This document shows positions 33,865 through 42,557 of a stretch of DNA of 49,464 nt, piece after piece (positions within the stretch are counted from its first letter, which is position 1; every line of letters begins with the position of its first letter). A program made the translations under genes and the position numbers. A model generated the notes under the pieces. It was not told the DNA's origin. It did no database searches and saw nothing but the letters and a program-made list of their open reading frames with translations. The DNA is taken from contig JADLBD010000291.1 of the NCBI GenBank assembly GCA_020847975.1, positions 1 through 49,464 on the forward strand, written 5' to 3'. Source of the stretch: Bryobacterales bacterium (GTDB lineage Bacteria; Acidobacteriota; Terriglobia; Bryobacterales; Bryobacteraceae).

Positions 33865-34485
33865 ATGGTTCCAAGAGGCACGCGGAACAGCGAGCCGGAG
33901 GGAACGGAGCGGACCCGGAACGATGATCCGTCAGCGCAACCTTAAAAACTCGCTGGCGGGGAGCGATGGGAGATCGGGCGTTGCTTCACGGTAAGCCTCC
34001 TCGTAAGCGCTTCCGCCGGGCGCGAAAGCCAACCGCAAGGAAGGCCGATCCGGAGGGATGAAAGTCCCGAAGGGGAGCGACGGTAGAAGCGGATGCGAGG
34101 GACGGTCTGCAAAGCGCGCGCAACGGGTTTCAAGCTGTGAACAGCCCCGAACCGGAAACGGACGAGGCTGGGAGCGGGAAACCGAACGGGCTCGAGGCTG
34201 GTAGATCGGGGCAAGCGAAGTGTGAGGCCGGGAGCAATGACCCTGCCTGGGCGAAACCGGAGACGGCAAGTCCCTGCAGGCGAGCAAAAGGCTGGCACGA
34301 GCGGCCGGTATTCGACTTGTTTGGCTGGCCGACAGACTTTGAAGCGTTGAAGCGCAGTCGGAGAAAACGGCTGCGGGGAGCGACAGAGACACTGTCCGGC
34401 TAAACAAGCCGCCACGTTCACGCCGAGCATGCGCGGCGGGTGAGCAAGCTGGAAAGTAGGTCACTTGGAACCATTTTCTTTTTTT
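33865..34485 (+). ncRNA. Candidate large structured non-coding RNA (about 620 nt)
   Basis: This region has no convincing gene on either strand but a strong RNA layout. The arms ATGGTTCCAAG (33865-33875) and CTTGGAACCAT (34464-34474) form a perfect 11-bp closing stem. Inside are at least four GAAA-tetraloop hairpins (34022-34029, 34055-34068, 34152-34161 and 34175-34184). The latter two sit in a junction closed by GCCCCGA (34144-34150) with TCGGGGC (34206-34212). Further hairpins lie at 33950-33966, 34353-34375 (8 bp), 34382-34396 and 34397-34411 (5 bp each, 5-base loops). A U-tract, TTTTCTTTTTTT (34474-34485), follows directly. It matches none of the RNAs I know: the 5' end is not group II-like, there is no domain V, and the RNase P and tmRNA cores are absent. 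Small open frames (34137-34403 plus, 33931-34491 minus) look like by-products. Function unknown. Confidence 0.65.
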
Positions 34486-34493
34486 GATCACCG

Positions 34494-36320
34494 CTATTCA
34501 CGCCCCTGACTGACCGCCACCACCCCGCTATTCACCGCCACATAGCCCCTCCTCGAATCGGATGACAGATTCGGCTCCACTTCCAGCATCAGCACAGCGC
34601 TTCCCGCGCCTGCCGGGTTGCGAACGTGAATCCAGCCTGCATGGGAGACGGCGTTCCATAAACAACCACTGGTCGCCGGAACCGTCAGCGAGTATGTGCC
34701 TCCAGCGGCTGGCGCGGCCAACCCACCGGGAACAGAGACGTCGCCTGGCTGAAAGACGGCCGTGATGGTGTAGGGCCGCGTCATCTCCACGGACACCTCG
34801 GTTCCGCCACCCGGCAGGAGTCCGCTCCAGGATGCGAGACAGTAGCCCAAGGCCGGTGTGGCCGTGAGGTTGACGGTAATGCCAGAGTCGTAATAACCAT
34901 CCGGGGATGCCGGACTCTGGCTGATGGTTCCCCTGGACGGGTCATCAGAGCCTGCCGATAGCTGATACCGGACGCGGCAGGTAGCGCCCAAATGGAGATC
35001 AGAGGCTGCAGCCACAACGTCATGAGTCTGGGCTCCTCCATCGCTCCATTGCACGAAGGTCCGGATCTCACCTGGCGCCGTCACCACCGGAGCCGAGATC
35101 TGATGGTGACTTCCTGCCGGCCATTGCCGGCTACCGGGAGTGGCAATTCCTAAGCCGTCCGCAAGCAACATAATACCGGATGGACTTGAAGTAAAACTTA
35201 CGGGTATGGAGTTCTGTTCCACTGGACTGATCCGGGGATACAGCTTCCGGACCGCCTCGATATCTCCCGCCGAGAGACTGCTCCGCTGTCCTATGGAAAT
35301 CCCCGCGGGAATCGTCACGATTGTTGGCTTTCCGTTCGCACTGAAGGCGTAAGCGCCGTAGTGCATGATGGAGTCGAAGTCATAGGGTCCTTCATCGGAA
35401 GCCCCTTGGCACTTGGCGAAATTGAAGGCGTACGCCGGGTCAACGTTTTCCGGTTGAATACGCACGTGGCTATCCCTGTCGCCACGTGTGTGCTCATGGA
35501 GGAGCCCAATCGCATGGCCAATCTCATGGATTACATTACCTGTGGAACAGTACATCCCTATGTTTATTGGCTGACCGGACTCTCCGGTGCGGCCGGCGTA
35601 GGAGGAACAAGTGGATGGTGGTGCAGGCTTGAAGGCAACATAGGCGTTTTCAGTGGTCTGCGGCAGCAGGCGGACATGGCCGGACAAGCGGGCATTCCAG
35701 TGATCGATTGCGGAGCGGATTCGATCCCGGTTCGGCAGCGTGGGATCGATGACATAGGGAACATTCCCTCCCGCCCACCGAACCTCGGGACCATTGAGAA
35801 CCAGGCTCTGGCGAAGTGACGATCCTTTGGAGTACGGCTCCAATTCGTCCGCGCGGCCCAGGACGATATCCCCTTCCCAAACCGCCATGCCGTCGATCAC
35901 CAGATGGCGCACCGCGGTCCCCCGGTAAAGGGAGTCGCGGACCTCCACCTTCGTCTCCTGTTCTGATTCGAAGGAATCCTCTGAAGGATCGGTAAGTGCC
36001 GCCTCGTGAATCTCGAACGGAAGTGTTTCCAAATAAATAGGTGATTCCAATTCAATCATCACTAGAGGCCCGCGGACAGGGAGGGACCAGAATTCTCCGG
36101 AATGAAGGGGACCGGTTCCCGTGTACTTCGCCTTGACTGGCGGCGTGGAATCGCCCGAGCGATACAGCGACACCTGGACGCCGGGGCTCAAGTGAAAATT
36201 TTGAAAATGCACGCGAAGTGCTTTGTTGCTGGGAGCTTCCAAACTCAAGTACACGTGGTACTTGCCGGCCTCCCACCGTGCCTCGAGGTTGGCTGGCTCT
36301 GTGGACGAGACAAGGTACAC
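34494..36320 (-). CDS. Astacin-like M12A metalloprotease with InlB-type and BACON-like C-terminal domains
   Basis: The 608 residues comprise a beta-rich N-terminal domain (1-105), a linker, the astacin catalytic domain (about 180-340) with zinc motif HEIGHAIGLLHEH (H265, E266, H269, H275) and Met-turn SIMHYGAY, then an InlB B-repeat-like module (~440-520, DSGITVNLTATPALGYCLASW) and a BACON-like C-terminus ending in WIHVRNPAG and VAVSQGRE. It would digest extracellular protein. Oddly, no signal peptide is visible: the start is GTG 36320 with weak ribosome-binding support, and the frame goes 20 codons further to the TAG of the upstream zinc-ribbon gene without another good start. It may be 5'-truncated or misassembled. 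Confidence 0.82.
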   Translation of the reverse strand: MYLVSSTEPANLEARWEAGKYHVYLSLEAPSNKALRVHFQNFHLSPGVQVSLYRSGDSTPPVKAKYTGTGPLHSGEFWSLPVRGPLVMIELESPIYLETLPFEIHEAALTDPSEDSFESEQETKVEVRDSLYRGTAVRHLVIDGMAVWEGDIVLGRADELEPYSKGSSLRQSLVLNGPEVRWAGGNVPYVIDPTLPNRDRIRSAIDHWNARLSGHVRLLPQTTENAYVAFKPAPPSTCSSYAGRTGESGQPINIGMYCSTGNVIHEIGHAIGLLHEHTRGDRDSHVRIQPENVDPAYAFNFAKCQGASDEGPYDFDSIMHYGAYAFSANGKPTIVTIPAGISIGQRSSLSAGDIEAVRKLYPRISPVEQNSIPVSFTSSPSGIMLLADGLGIATPGSRQWPAGSHHQISAPVVTAPGEIRTFVQWSDGGAQTHDVVAAASDLHLGATCRVRYQLSAGSDDPSRGTISQSPASPDGYYDSGITVNLTATPALGYCLASWSGLLPGGGTEVSVEMTRPYTITAVFQPGDVSVPGGLAAPAAGGTYSLTVPATSGCLWNAVSHAGWIHVRNPAGAGSAVLMLEVEPNLSSDSRRGYVAVNSGVVAVSQGRE

Positions 36321-36380
36321 TCCGTTGGAGACGGAAATCGTTGTCAGCGAGGTCAGTTGCGGAAAACGCCGCAGCCTTCT

Positions 36381-36782
36381 CTAACGGCTCGGAACCGCTT
36401 CGTCCGGCCCCGACTGCTGCCCAGCCTCCGGCTTCGGCCTGCGGCGGAATTGGTACACCTGCTGCACCGGCCGGAAGCCCGCAAAATTAAACCGGCAATA
36501 CTCGCACCGCAGCCGTTTCGCTCCCAGATTCAGCATGACCGAGGTCAACCATTTCGGAATGTAGTGCTCCTCGCTCCAACTGGATAATTCTGTCCGGTAA
36601 CAGCGGGGACACCGTGCATAGCGCAGATCCGCAAGACGCCAGATGCGCCCCGAGAAACGGTGCTGGCAATCCTTGCAGCGCAGAGAGTCGCGTCCGAGCA
36701 GCGAGAGAATCCGTTCCCCCAGATGTTGCATACGGGAATGACGGACGTTCCGCGATCCGCAGTTTGGACAGCTGATGAACAT
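36381..36782 (-). CDS. Four-knuckle zinc-ribbon protein
   Basis: A 133-residue protein beginning at ATG 36782; the open frame extends upstream but that part is a shadow of the aminotransferase. Residues hold CPNCGS, CKDCQH, CPRCYRT and CEYCRFN, four CxxC knuckles that probably build two zinc ribbons, with aromatic and basic residues between them (LSSWSEEHYIPKW). The C-terminal 25 residues are disordered (RRRPKPEAGQQSG). I recall related acidobacterial proteins without known role; a nucleic-acid-binding or metal-buffering function is possible. It shares the frame with the downstream astacin gene, 60 bases before its GTG start. Confidence 0.65.
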   Translation of the reverse strand: MFISCPNCGSRNVRHSRMQHLGERILSLLGRDSLRCKDCQHRFSGRIWRLADLRYARCPRCYRTELSSWSEEHYIPKWLTSVMLNLGAKRLRCEYCRFNFAGFRPVQQVYQFRRRPKPEAGQQSGPDEAVPSR

Positions 36783-36835
36783 GGGACAGGTTGTAGCCGG
36801 AGAACCTTCCTCAGTGTAATACAACAGACATGAAA

Positions 36836-37735
36836 CTACACTGCCTGTTGAGGCAGCGAGTCTCCTGTCCGGCGCTGAGAAACATAAGACTCCACATATG
36901 CCGTAAATGCCTCTTGCAGCCGCCCCCGCACTCGCCCGTTCTGTCTCATGGGCATACCGTCCACTTCCTTTACGGGCAGCAGATCTCGCGTGCTGGAGGT
37001 AATGAATACATCGTCGGCCGCGGAGAGTTCCTGTAGAGTGAGATCCCGTTCGCCGATGTGCGTACCCGGAACGCGAAGTTCCTCCAGAATCACCGCGCGC
37101 GTGACTCCCGGCAGGCATCCGCAAGAGAGCGGCGGGGTCCAAACCCTGTCTCCTTCCACAATGAAGACATTGGCCGAGGTGCATTCGGAAACATAGCCGC
37201 GATCGTCCAGCAGCAGCATCTCGTCCATTCCACCCGATTGCGCCTCTTCAAGCCAGGCTAGGTTCATCGACCAGGAGAGGATCTTCGTTCCCGAGAAGTC
37301 CGACCCGGACAGCCGCGCCCGGCGCTTCACCGCCAATCGCACTCCGTCTCCCCATTGCGCCAGGTCCTTCGTAAAGGCAATCAGGTCATAAGGGCGGTCA
37401 ATTCCCTGCCCTTCAAAAGCGCCGCCTTTGTTGCGGACGACAACCACCCGGAGCGTGGAGTCATCGGCGTGATTGGCGCGGACCAACTCGAGCAGCGCGG
37501 CGCGGAAGTCATCCGCATCTCCGGGAAACGGAATGCGCATGCGCTCAGCGTCCTTCTTCATGCGGGCATAATGCCGCTCCCAGGCAAACAGCACACCGTC
37601 CTTTACACGAAGCGTGCTGAAGACGCCCCAACCGTTGAGCAGCCCGACCTGGCCGGGGCTTACCAGCTTTTCCGCAGTGTCGCGAATGTCCCCGTTGTGC
37701 AGCAGGAATCGGTGCATGCATCCCCAGCGTATCAT
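36836..37735 (-). CDS. Class IV aminotransferase (branched-chain or D-amino acid/ADC lyase-like)
   Basis: A 299-residue PLP enzyme of fold type IV. GQVGLLNGWGVFSTLRVKDG opens the protein, K151 in SGTKILSW is the pyridoxal-phosphate lysine, E184 in VSECTSANVFIV contacts the pyridine ring, and PGVTRAVILEEL follows as in aminodeoxychorismate lyase and branched-chain aminotransferases. Subfamily assignment by eye is not secure. ATG 37735 has AGGGGAAAG upstream; ATG 37717 with GGGG is an alternative. It stands downstream of a decayed PadR-ADOP pair on the same strand. Confidence 0.85.
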   Translation of the reverse strand: MIRWGCMHRFLLHNGDIRDTAEKLVSPGQVGLLNGWGVFSTLRVKDGVLFAWERHYARMKKDAERMRIPFPGDADDFRAALLELVRANHADDSTLRVVVVRNKGGAFEGQGIDRPYDLIAFTKDLAQWGDGVRLAVKRRARLSGSDFSGTKILSWSMNLAWLEEAQSGGMDEMLLLDDRGYVSECTSANVFIVEGDRVWTPPLSCGCLPGVTRAVILEELRVPGTHIGERDLTLQELSAADDVFITSSTRDLLPVKEVDGMPMRQNGRVRGRLQEAFTAYVESYVSQRRTGDSLPQQAV

Positions 37736-37793
37736 GAGCCGGCTTTCCCCTACTCACCCAAGTATGCCGCGGCCTTGACTCATACATCGCCCA

Positions 37794-38085
37794 GCCATGT
37801 TCGTGCGGCAATGCTGAAAGCAAGGCATCGGCCACGGCGAAGATGGTGAGATGCGCCCCCAGGCGGACGGTCAGAGTTGCCAACGCCGTCAACCCAGTGC
37901 AGCCCACGTGCTTCGGACATTCTCCCTCCACGCGCGCCGCGCTGCTTCCTCCCCGCGGACCCCCGGTGCGTACCAGGTCTTCGGCATATTCTGCGAGGTG
38001 AAGCTGCAATTCCTTCCGCATGTCGTTCTCAACCTCCGCCGCCGTCCGAGCACGCGCCCTTGAGAGCGGAGACGCGCGTCCACAT
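37794..38085 (-). pseudogene. Remnant of an ADOP (acidobacterial duplicated orphan) permease gene
   Basis: The remnant starts with a perfect GGAAGGAGG seven bases before ATG 38085. The order of segments is that of ADOP permeases, but frameshifts occur within it: EVENDMRKELQLHLAEYAEDL (permease prefix domain), then in another frame GVRGEEAARRAW, then back to GLTALATLTVRLGAH and TIFAVADALLSALP (first transmembrane segment). The part between prefix domain and membrane segment is missing, and the remaining ~750 residues are gone. The aminotransferase gene begins just after. Such permeases belong to MacB-like ABC exporters, usually paired with a PadR regulator as here. Confidence 0.7.
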
Positions 38086-38110
38086 GTTTACACCTCCTTC
38101 CGAGTCGTGT

Positions 38111-38345
38111 TCAACGCCGCGCTGATCGCTGTCGCCAGACGGTTCCAGCCGCCGTCAACGTGTAATACTCCGCCCGGCGGTTGTTGTCGCTCTGCCCCAT
38201 TCGGCGGCAATCGGGCCCTGATGCTCCAGACGGTTCAGGGCGGGGTACAACTATCCCCGCGGGATGTCCAGCGCGTCGTCCGAGATCTGCCGGATGCGCA
38301 GCAGCACGCCATAGCTCAGGATCAGCCTGTCAGGCAACAGGCCCG
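38111..38345 (-). pseudogene. Remnant of a PadR-family transcriptional regulator gene
   Basis: Recognisable parts are LLRIRQISDDALDIPRG, then an in-frame TAG (38253-38251) in place of the usual QGS, LYPALNRLEHQG and IAAEWG. After a frameshift near 38193-38198 come DNNRRAEYYTLTAAG and a stop at 38113-38111. It ends 25 bases before the ADOP remnant, the usual PadR-ADOP arrangement. Both genes decayed together. From 38346 to 38588 I see no gene. Confidence 0.7.
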
Positions 38346-38588
38346 CGCGGTTTTGCCCGCTGTCAGGCTCGAGGCAACGGCCTTGATAGAGGAGAGCGTG
38401 CGGTTGGGCTTGCCGCGGGCGAGATCGTTGTTCAAAGACCAGCGTCCGGCCGCGCGGTGACGGGGCAAGTCGCGCCAATTTTCCGGTTGGTCGCCCATCC
38501 GTCCAAAGCTCGGACTGCGAGCATCGGGAAATCCGCACCAACGGAGATCCGACAGCAGGTGTTCTCACCGGACCGGAAGCGGGAGCTA

Positions 38589-39431
38589 TTACATGGAGCA
38601 GAACATGATGTGCAGAGCGCAGCGCGTGCCGCCGGCCTTGCGGCATTCGTCCATGGCTTTCTGCTGCGCCTCGCGCGCGTTGGTGGATGTGGCCGTGCCT
38701 TCGAAGTTGCCGTCCGCGGCGAGCGCGCCGCATTGCTTGTTGAAAGCCGTGCGGAGAACGCAGGCCTTTCCGCGCTGCTGACAAATGGCCATGGCCTCAC
38801 GCTCCGCTGCGGCGCGGTCATTCTTACCCTGCGACCATCCGGCGCCCATATCCGTAGCGCTGTAGGCAATCGCGCCCCAGGCGACAGCCTTCGGGGCCGG
38901 CCGCGCAGACGGAGCGGGCGCCGTCCCGCCGTTAGCGTTGGAGTTCGGGGCGGAGCACACCCACGTTTGAAGGGCGCAACCCTTCGCGCCGGTGAGGCCG
39001 CACTCCGATAGAGCACGTTTTTCGGCGCCCTCCCGGGTGCGGGCGGTGCCCCAGCCGATGTGGCCGCCGCCGGCCGCGAGAGCGGCGCAGGCGCGGCTGA
39101 AGACGGTCTCCACTACGCAGTTGGTCCCGCGCTTCCTGCAGGCGTCGAGCGCGACTTTGCGCGCGGTTGCCTGGTCCTCCAGTTCGAAGGAATAGCCGTA
39201 GGCTTTGTCCGGTTTGCTGTAGGCGATGGCGCCCCAGACCTTGAGTGGAGCGCGGCAGGTGTACTCAATGCACTGTGAGACACATGCCTCCTTCGCCGAG
39301 GAGCCCGGCTGGTTGGCCGAACACGTCATCGAGAAGCAGTGGTCAATGCACGCGTTGATGTCTTGCGCGCAACCAGGCCACGCGAGGGTAATGAGTGAGA
39401 GTGGAACCAAGACCCGGGCGAGATCCGTCAT
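38589..39431 (-). CDS. Exported protein with two DUF4189 repeats
   Basis: A 280-residue exported protein (ATG 39431; ATG 39452 is possible). After the signal peptide comes a cysteine-rich stretch of about 45 residues (CIDHCFSMTC, CVSQCIEYTC). Two DUF4189 domains follow: WGAIAYSKPDKAYGYSFELED to CALQTWVCS, and WGAIAYSATDMGAGWSQGKND to CALHIMFCSM. Each repeat has the family's cysteine pairs (ACRKRGTNC, ICQQRGKAC), likely disulfides. A Pro/Ala linker joins them. DUF4189 proteins are secreted with unknown function. It is convergent with the PadR/ADOP remnants on the same strand and divergent from the next operon. Confidence 0.85.
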   Translation of the reverse strand: MTDLARVLVPLSLITLAWPGCAQDINACIDHCFSMTCSANQPGSSAKEACVSQCIEYTCRAPLKVWGAIAYSKPDKAYGYSFELEDQATARKVALDACRKRGTNCVVETVFSRACAALAAGGGHIGWGTARTREGAEKRALSECGLTGAKGCALQTWVCSAPNSNANGGTAPAPSARPAPKAVAWGAIAYSATDMGAGWSQGKNDRAAAEREAMAICQQRGKACVLRTAFNKQCGALAADGNFEGTATSTNAREAQQKAMDECRKAGGTRCALHIMFCSM

Positions 39432-39637
39432 ACCGTAACCCAATCCGAACATTCTACACGCAACGCGCTTCGGATATAACAATGCGGGTATGGCGCATGG
39501 CGGCGTGGCCGAACCCTGGCAAACTTCTGACGGAGCGATGCCGGCCGGCATCACGAATCTGAACCCGAAGTGATGCGCGAGGTGGGCGAGACATCTCCCC
39601 CCTTGCTCCCCGCAACAGAATGCGCAACTATTGTTTT

Positions 39638-40441
39638 ATGGCCCTGCCGGAGATCCTCTCGACGTTCGAAGACGCTCTCCGCCAGCGCGTCACTACCCTC
39701 GCCTCCGAGTTGGGCTCGGAACTTGCGCGTTCCGAGCGTGCGCTCAGCGAGCGGTTCAACCAGACCGCGCGCCGCCTGCGGCTTGCGGAAACGCAAGCGG
39801 AATGGCGGGCTATCCTTCTCGAAGCCGCGGCTCCCTTCTGCGCCAAGGCCGAAGTCTTCTCTCCCGGCCCGGCGTTCACGGCGCCGGCCTTCGCGGAGGT
39901 GCTCGAATCGAGGGAGACGGTGGTCACTTTGCGCGACGCTTCGCAACTCTCCGCCCCGGTTGCCGAATCCCTTGGTCCGGCGCTGAGCCCGCGCTGTTAC
40001 CTGTTCCCGATTCTCGACGGCGCGGCGGTTGCGGCTATTCTCTACGCGGAGGCGCCGGCCGACCTGCTGGACCGCAACGGGCTCGAGTTACTCGCCGCCC
40101 TCGCCGCCGGATCGCTGCCCAAGGCTCCGCCGGCTCCCGAGCCTACGGACGCCGAAAGCAAGGCGGCGGCCCGCCTGGCGCTCCAGGCGCAGCGATTCGC
40201 CCGTGTGCGCGTGGCCAAAATGATTCTTTCTTCCCGACGCAAGCTCGAAAGAGGAAGACAGGACGGCAATCTTTACGTCATATTTAAAGAAGACATTGAT
40301 TTAGGACGGTTGGAATTCCGCAGGCAGTTTGTGGAGTGCTGCCCGTCCGTGGCCGATTACTTTCATCAGGAGCTGGTGCATACCTTAGCGAAAGACGATG
40401 CAAAGGCACTCGGTTCGGAATATCCTGGGGCGGTGCGCTAG
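39638..40441 (+). CDS. Hypothetical protein, possibly with a GAF-like domain
   Basis: A 267-residue protein if translation starts at ATG 39638 (an in-frame ATG at 39620 is possible). The first 60 residues form a coiled-coil-like helix (LASELGSELARSERALSERF). A GAF-like alpha/beta segment follows (about 60-160; SPRCYLFPILDGAAVAAILYAE). The C-terminal ~90 residues contain conserved-looking LQAQRFARVRVAKMILSSRRKLERG, DLGRLEFRRQFVECCPSVADYFHQELV. I know no function; the C-terminus resembles response-regulator-associated sequences in Acidobacteria. Its end overlaps the lytic transglycosylase gene by 44 bases, so they form one operon. Confidence 0.65.
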   Translation: MALPEILSTFEDALRQRVTTLASELGSELARSERALSERFNQTARRLRLAETQAEWRAILLEAAAPFCAKAEVFSPGPAFTAPAFAEVLESRETVVTLRDASQLSAPVAESLGPALSPRCYLFPILDGAAVAAILYAEAPADLLDRNGLELLAALAAGSLPKAPPAPEPTDAESKAAARLALQAQRFARVRVAKMILSSRRKLERGRQDGNLYVIFKEDIDLGRLEFRRQFVECCPSVADYFHQELVHTLAKDDAKALGSEYPGAVR

Positions 40442-42557
40442 AAGCGCCCGGTTGCCGGCGGCGCTGTTGGTGGCCGCGCTCGCGCCCCTATCTGCTCAGC
40501 CTCCCACACAAGCGGGGACGAAGCTCGCCCGCGGCATCAGGCTGGTGAACGACAAGTCCTACGCGCTGGCTGTTTCGACGCTCAAGGGAAGCGCGCCGCC
40601 GGTTGTCGCCGACTATGCGGCGTTCTATCTTGGCCAGGCTGAATATGAGCTGGGGCGGTATCAGGCGGCAATCGCCGCATTCCGGGAAGTCTACACCCAG
40701 CAGGTGCTTTCACCCATGGCCGCACGGGCCGTGCTGCTTGCCGCGGCGGCGGAAAATGAGCTGAAAAATCCGAAAGATGCCATTACACTTCTCAAGCAAC
40801 ACTATAAGCTTCTTCCGCCGGCGAGCGCGGAAGCGGCTCTCGCCCGGTCCTATGAGGCAGCCGGGGATTCAGTCTCGGCGGCCGTAAGCTGGCAGCGGGT
40901 CTACTATCAATACCCGAATGCGGACACTGCCTCCGAAGGCCAGTCTTCGCTGGTGCGCCTCAAGGAGTCTCTGGCCGACAAGTATCCGCCACCCATGGGC
41001 CAGATGATCATGGCTCGCGCCAAGGCGCTGGCGGGCGCCCGGCGCTACGCCGAGGCGAAGAAGGAGCTGGAATCGGCGCTGAGCCTGCTGGGCGGAGAGG
41101 AACGCGATCAGACTCGAGTCCAGATTGGCGTGATGCAGTACCAGAACAGGCAACTGGCGCCGGCTTATCAGTATTTACGAGGGCTGTCGCTCGATTCCGG
41201 CGAGGCCGACGCCGAGCGGCTATATCATATGGTCTACCTCGCCAAGCGTCTCGACCGGGAAGACGACATGAATGCGCACCTCAAGGAGTTGGACCGGAAA
41301 TACCCGCAGTCCACCTGGAGGCTGGAAGCCATCATCTCGGCCGCCTATCTGTATGCTTCGCGCAACGACGAGGCGCGCTACGAAGCGCTTTATAAGGCTT
41401 GCATCGACTCCTTTCCCGACAACCCTCAGGCCGCCTTCTGCAACTGGAAACTGACGTGGGCCAACTACCTGCGCCGGCCGGAGGATTCGGCGGCCAGCTT
41501 CAAGAGCCACATTACGCGCTTCCCGGATTCGGAGAAGGTTCCCGCTTCGCTCTACTTCCTCGGCCGGCTCGCGGAAGCATCCCGCGACCTGAACTCCGCG
41601 AAGACCTACTACACCTTCCTCGAGTACAACTACCCGAACCATTACTATGCGATGCTGGCGCGGCAGAAGCTGGAGACATCGGCGATCCACCGCGCCGCAG
41701 CCTCCGCAGCCGTGCAGCAGTTTCTCGACTCCGTCCCCTTCCCCCAAAAGCGGGCTGCAGTCACGTTCGAGGCTTCGGCTCTGACCAAACAGCGCCTCGC
41801 CCGCGCCCGCTACCTGGACGGGGCCGGGCTTGCCGACCTCGCCGAGGCGGAACTGCGCTTTGCGGCCCGCAACGATGGCCAGCCGCAAGTCATCTCGGTA
41901 GAACTCGCCAAGCTGCTGCAGAAGCGCGGCGCCACGGACGAGGCGCTTCGCGCGGTCAAGGCGTACGTTCCGAATTACCTGAACATCCCCATGGATGACG
42001 CTCCGCTCAGTTTCTGGCGCGTTGCCTTTCCGCTTCCCTACCGGGCTTCGGTGGAGAAATACGCACGCCAGAAGTCTCTCGACCCCTTCGTCGTCGCCGG
42101 GCTCATCCGCCAGGAGTCGGAGTTTAACCCGAAGGCGATTTCTCCGGCGAAGGCCTATGGATTGACGCAGGTCTTGCCATCTACCGGACGATCGTTGAGC
42201 CGGCAGAACGGCATCCGCCGCTTTTATCCGAAGATGCTGTTTGTCCCGGATGTCAACCTGAAACTCGGCACGCACTACCTCCAGCAATTGCTGGCTTCGC
42301 TCAACGGCAAGTGGGAGGAGACGCTCGCCTCCTACAATGCCGGGCGTTCGCGCGTCATGCGCTGGCTCGATTGGGGCTCTTACCGGGAGCCGGCGGAGTT
42401 TATCGAATCCATTCCTATTGCCGAGACGCGCGATTACGTGCAGATTGTGCTGCGCAATGCCAGCGTGTACCGGCGGCTTTACGAGTCAACGGGCGCTGCG
42501 TTACCTTCAAGGAATGTCAGCCCCCGCCGGACAACTGGCCACCTCGTCCGAGACTAG
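40398..42557 (+). CDS. Soluble lytic murein transglycosylase-like protein (Slt70 type)
   Basis: A 719-residue exported protein. After the signal peptide (LLVAALAPLSAQ) come tetratricopeptide-like helices over residues ~35-500 (YEAAGDSVSAAVSWQRVYY, GRYQAAIAAFREVY), forming the usual superhelical ring. The C-terminal SLT domain (555-700) has the catalytic Glu573 in RQESEFNPKAISPAKAYGLTQ, plus the following LGTHYLQQLL and ASYNAGRSRVMRWL. It cleaves peptidoglycan to anhydromuropeptides. It overlaps the upstream gene by 44 bases and the downstream aminotransferase gene by 44 bases. Confidence 0.9.
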   Translation: MQRHSVRNILGRCARSARLPAALLVAALAPLSAQPPTQAGTKLARGIRLVNDKSYALAVSTLKGSAPPVVADYAAFYLGQAEYELGRYQAAIAAFREVYTQQVLSPMAARAVLLAAAAENELKNPKDAITLLKQHYKLLPPASAEAALARSYEAAGDSVSAAVSWQRVYYQYPNADTASEGQSSLVRLKESLADKYPPPMGQMIMARAKALAGARRYAEAKKELESALSLLGGEERDQTRVQIGVMQYQNRQLAPAYQYLRGLSLDSGEADAERLYHMVYLAKRLDREDDMNAHLKELDRKYPQSTWRLEAIISAAYLYASRNDEARYEALYKACIDSFPDNPQAAFCNWKLTWANYLRRPEDSAASFKSHITRFPDSEKVPASLYFLGRLAEASRDLNSAKTYYTFLEYNYPNHYYAMLARQKLETSAIHRAAASAAVQQFLDSVPFPQKRAAVTFEASALTKQRLARARYLDGAGLADLAEAELRFAARNDGQPQVISVELAKLLQKRGATDEALRAVKAYVPNYLNIPMDDAPLSFWRVAFPLPYRASVEKYARQKSLDPFVVAGLIRQESEFNPKAISPAKAYGLTQVLPSTGRSLSRQNGIRRFYPKMLFVPDVNLKLGTHYLQQLLASLNGKWEETLASYNAGRSRVMRWLDWGSYREPAEFIESIPIAETRDYVQIVLRNASVYRRLYESTGAALPSRNVSPRRTTGHLVRD

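Noticed and set aside
33865..34485. Group II intron, RNase P RNA or tmRNA as explanation for the structured region
   Set aside because: No GUGYG 5' end or domain V for an intron, no GAGGAAAGUCC core or matching partner for RNase P, no tRNA-like end with CCA for tmRNA; a database scan would settle it.
33931..34491. Arg/Ser/Pro-rich frames on both strands within the candidate RNA
   Set aside because: No domain, no ribosome-binding site, and composition as expected from a structured GC-rich RNA region.
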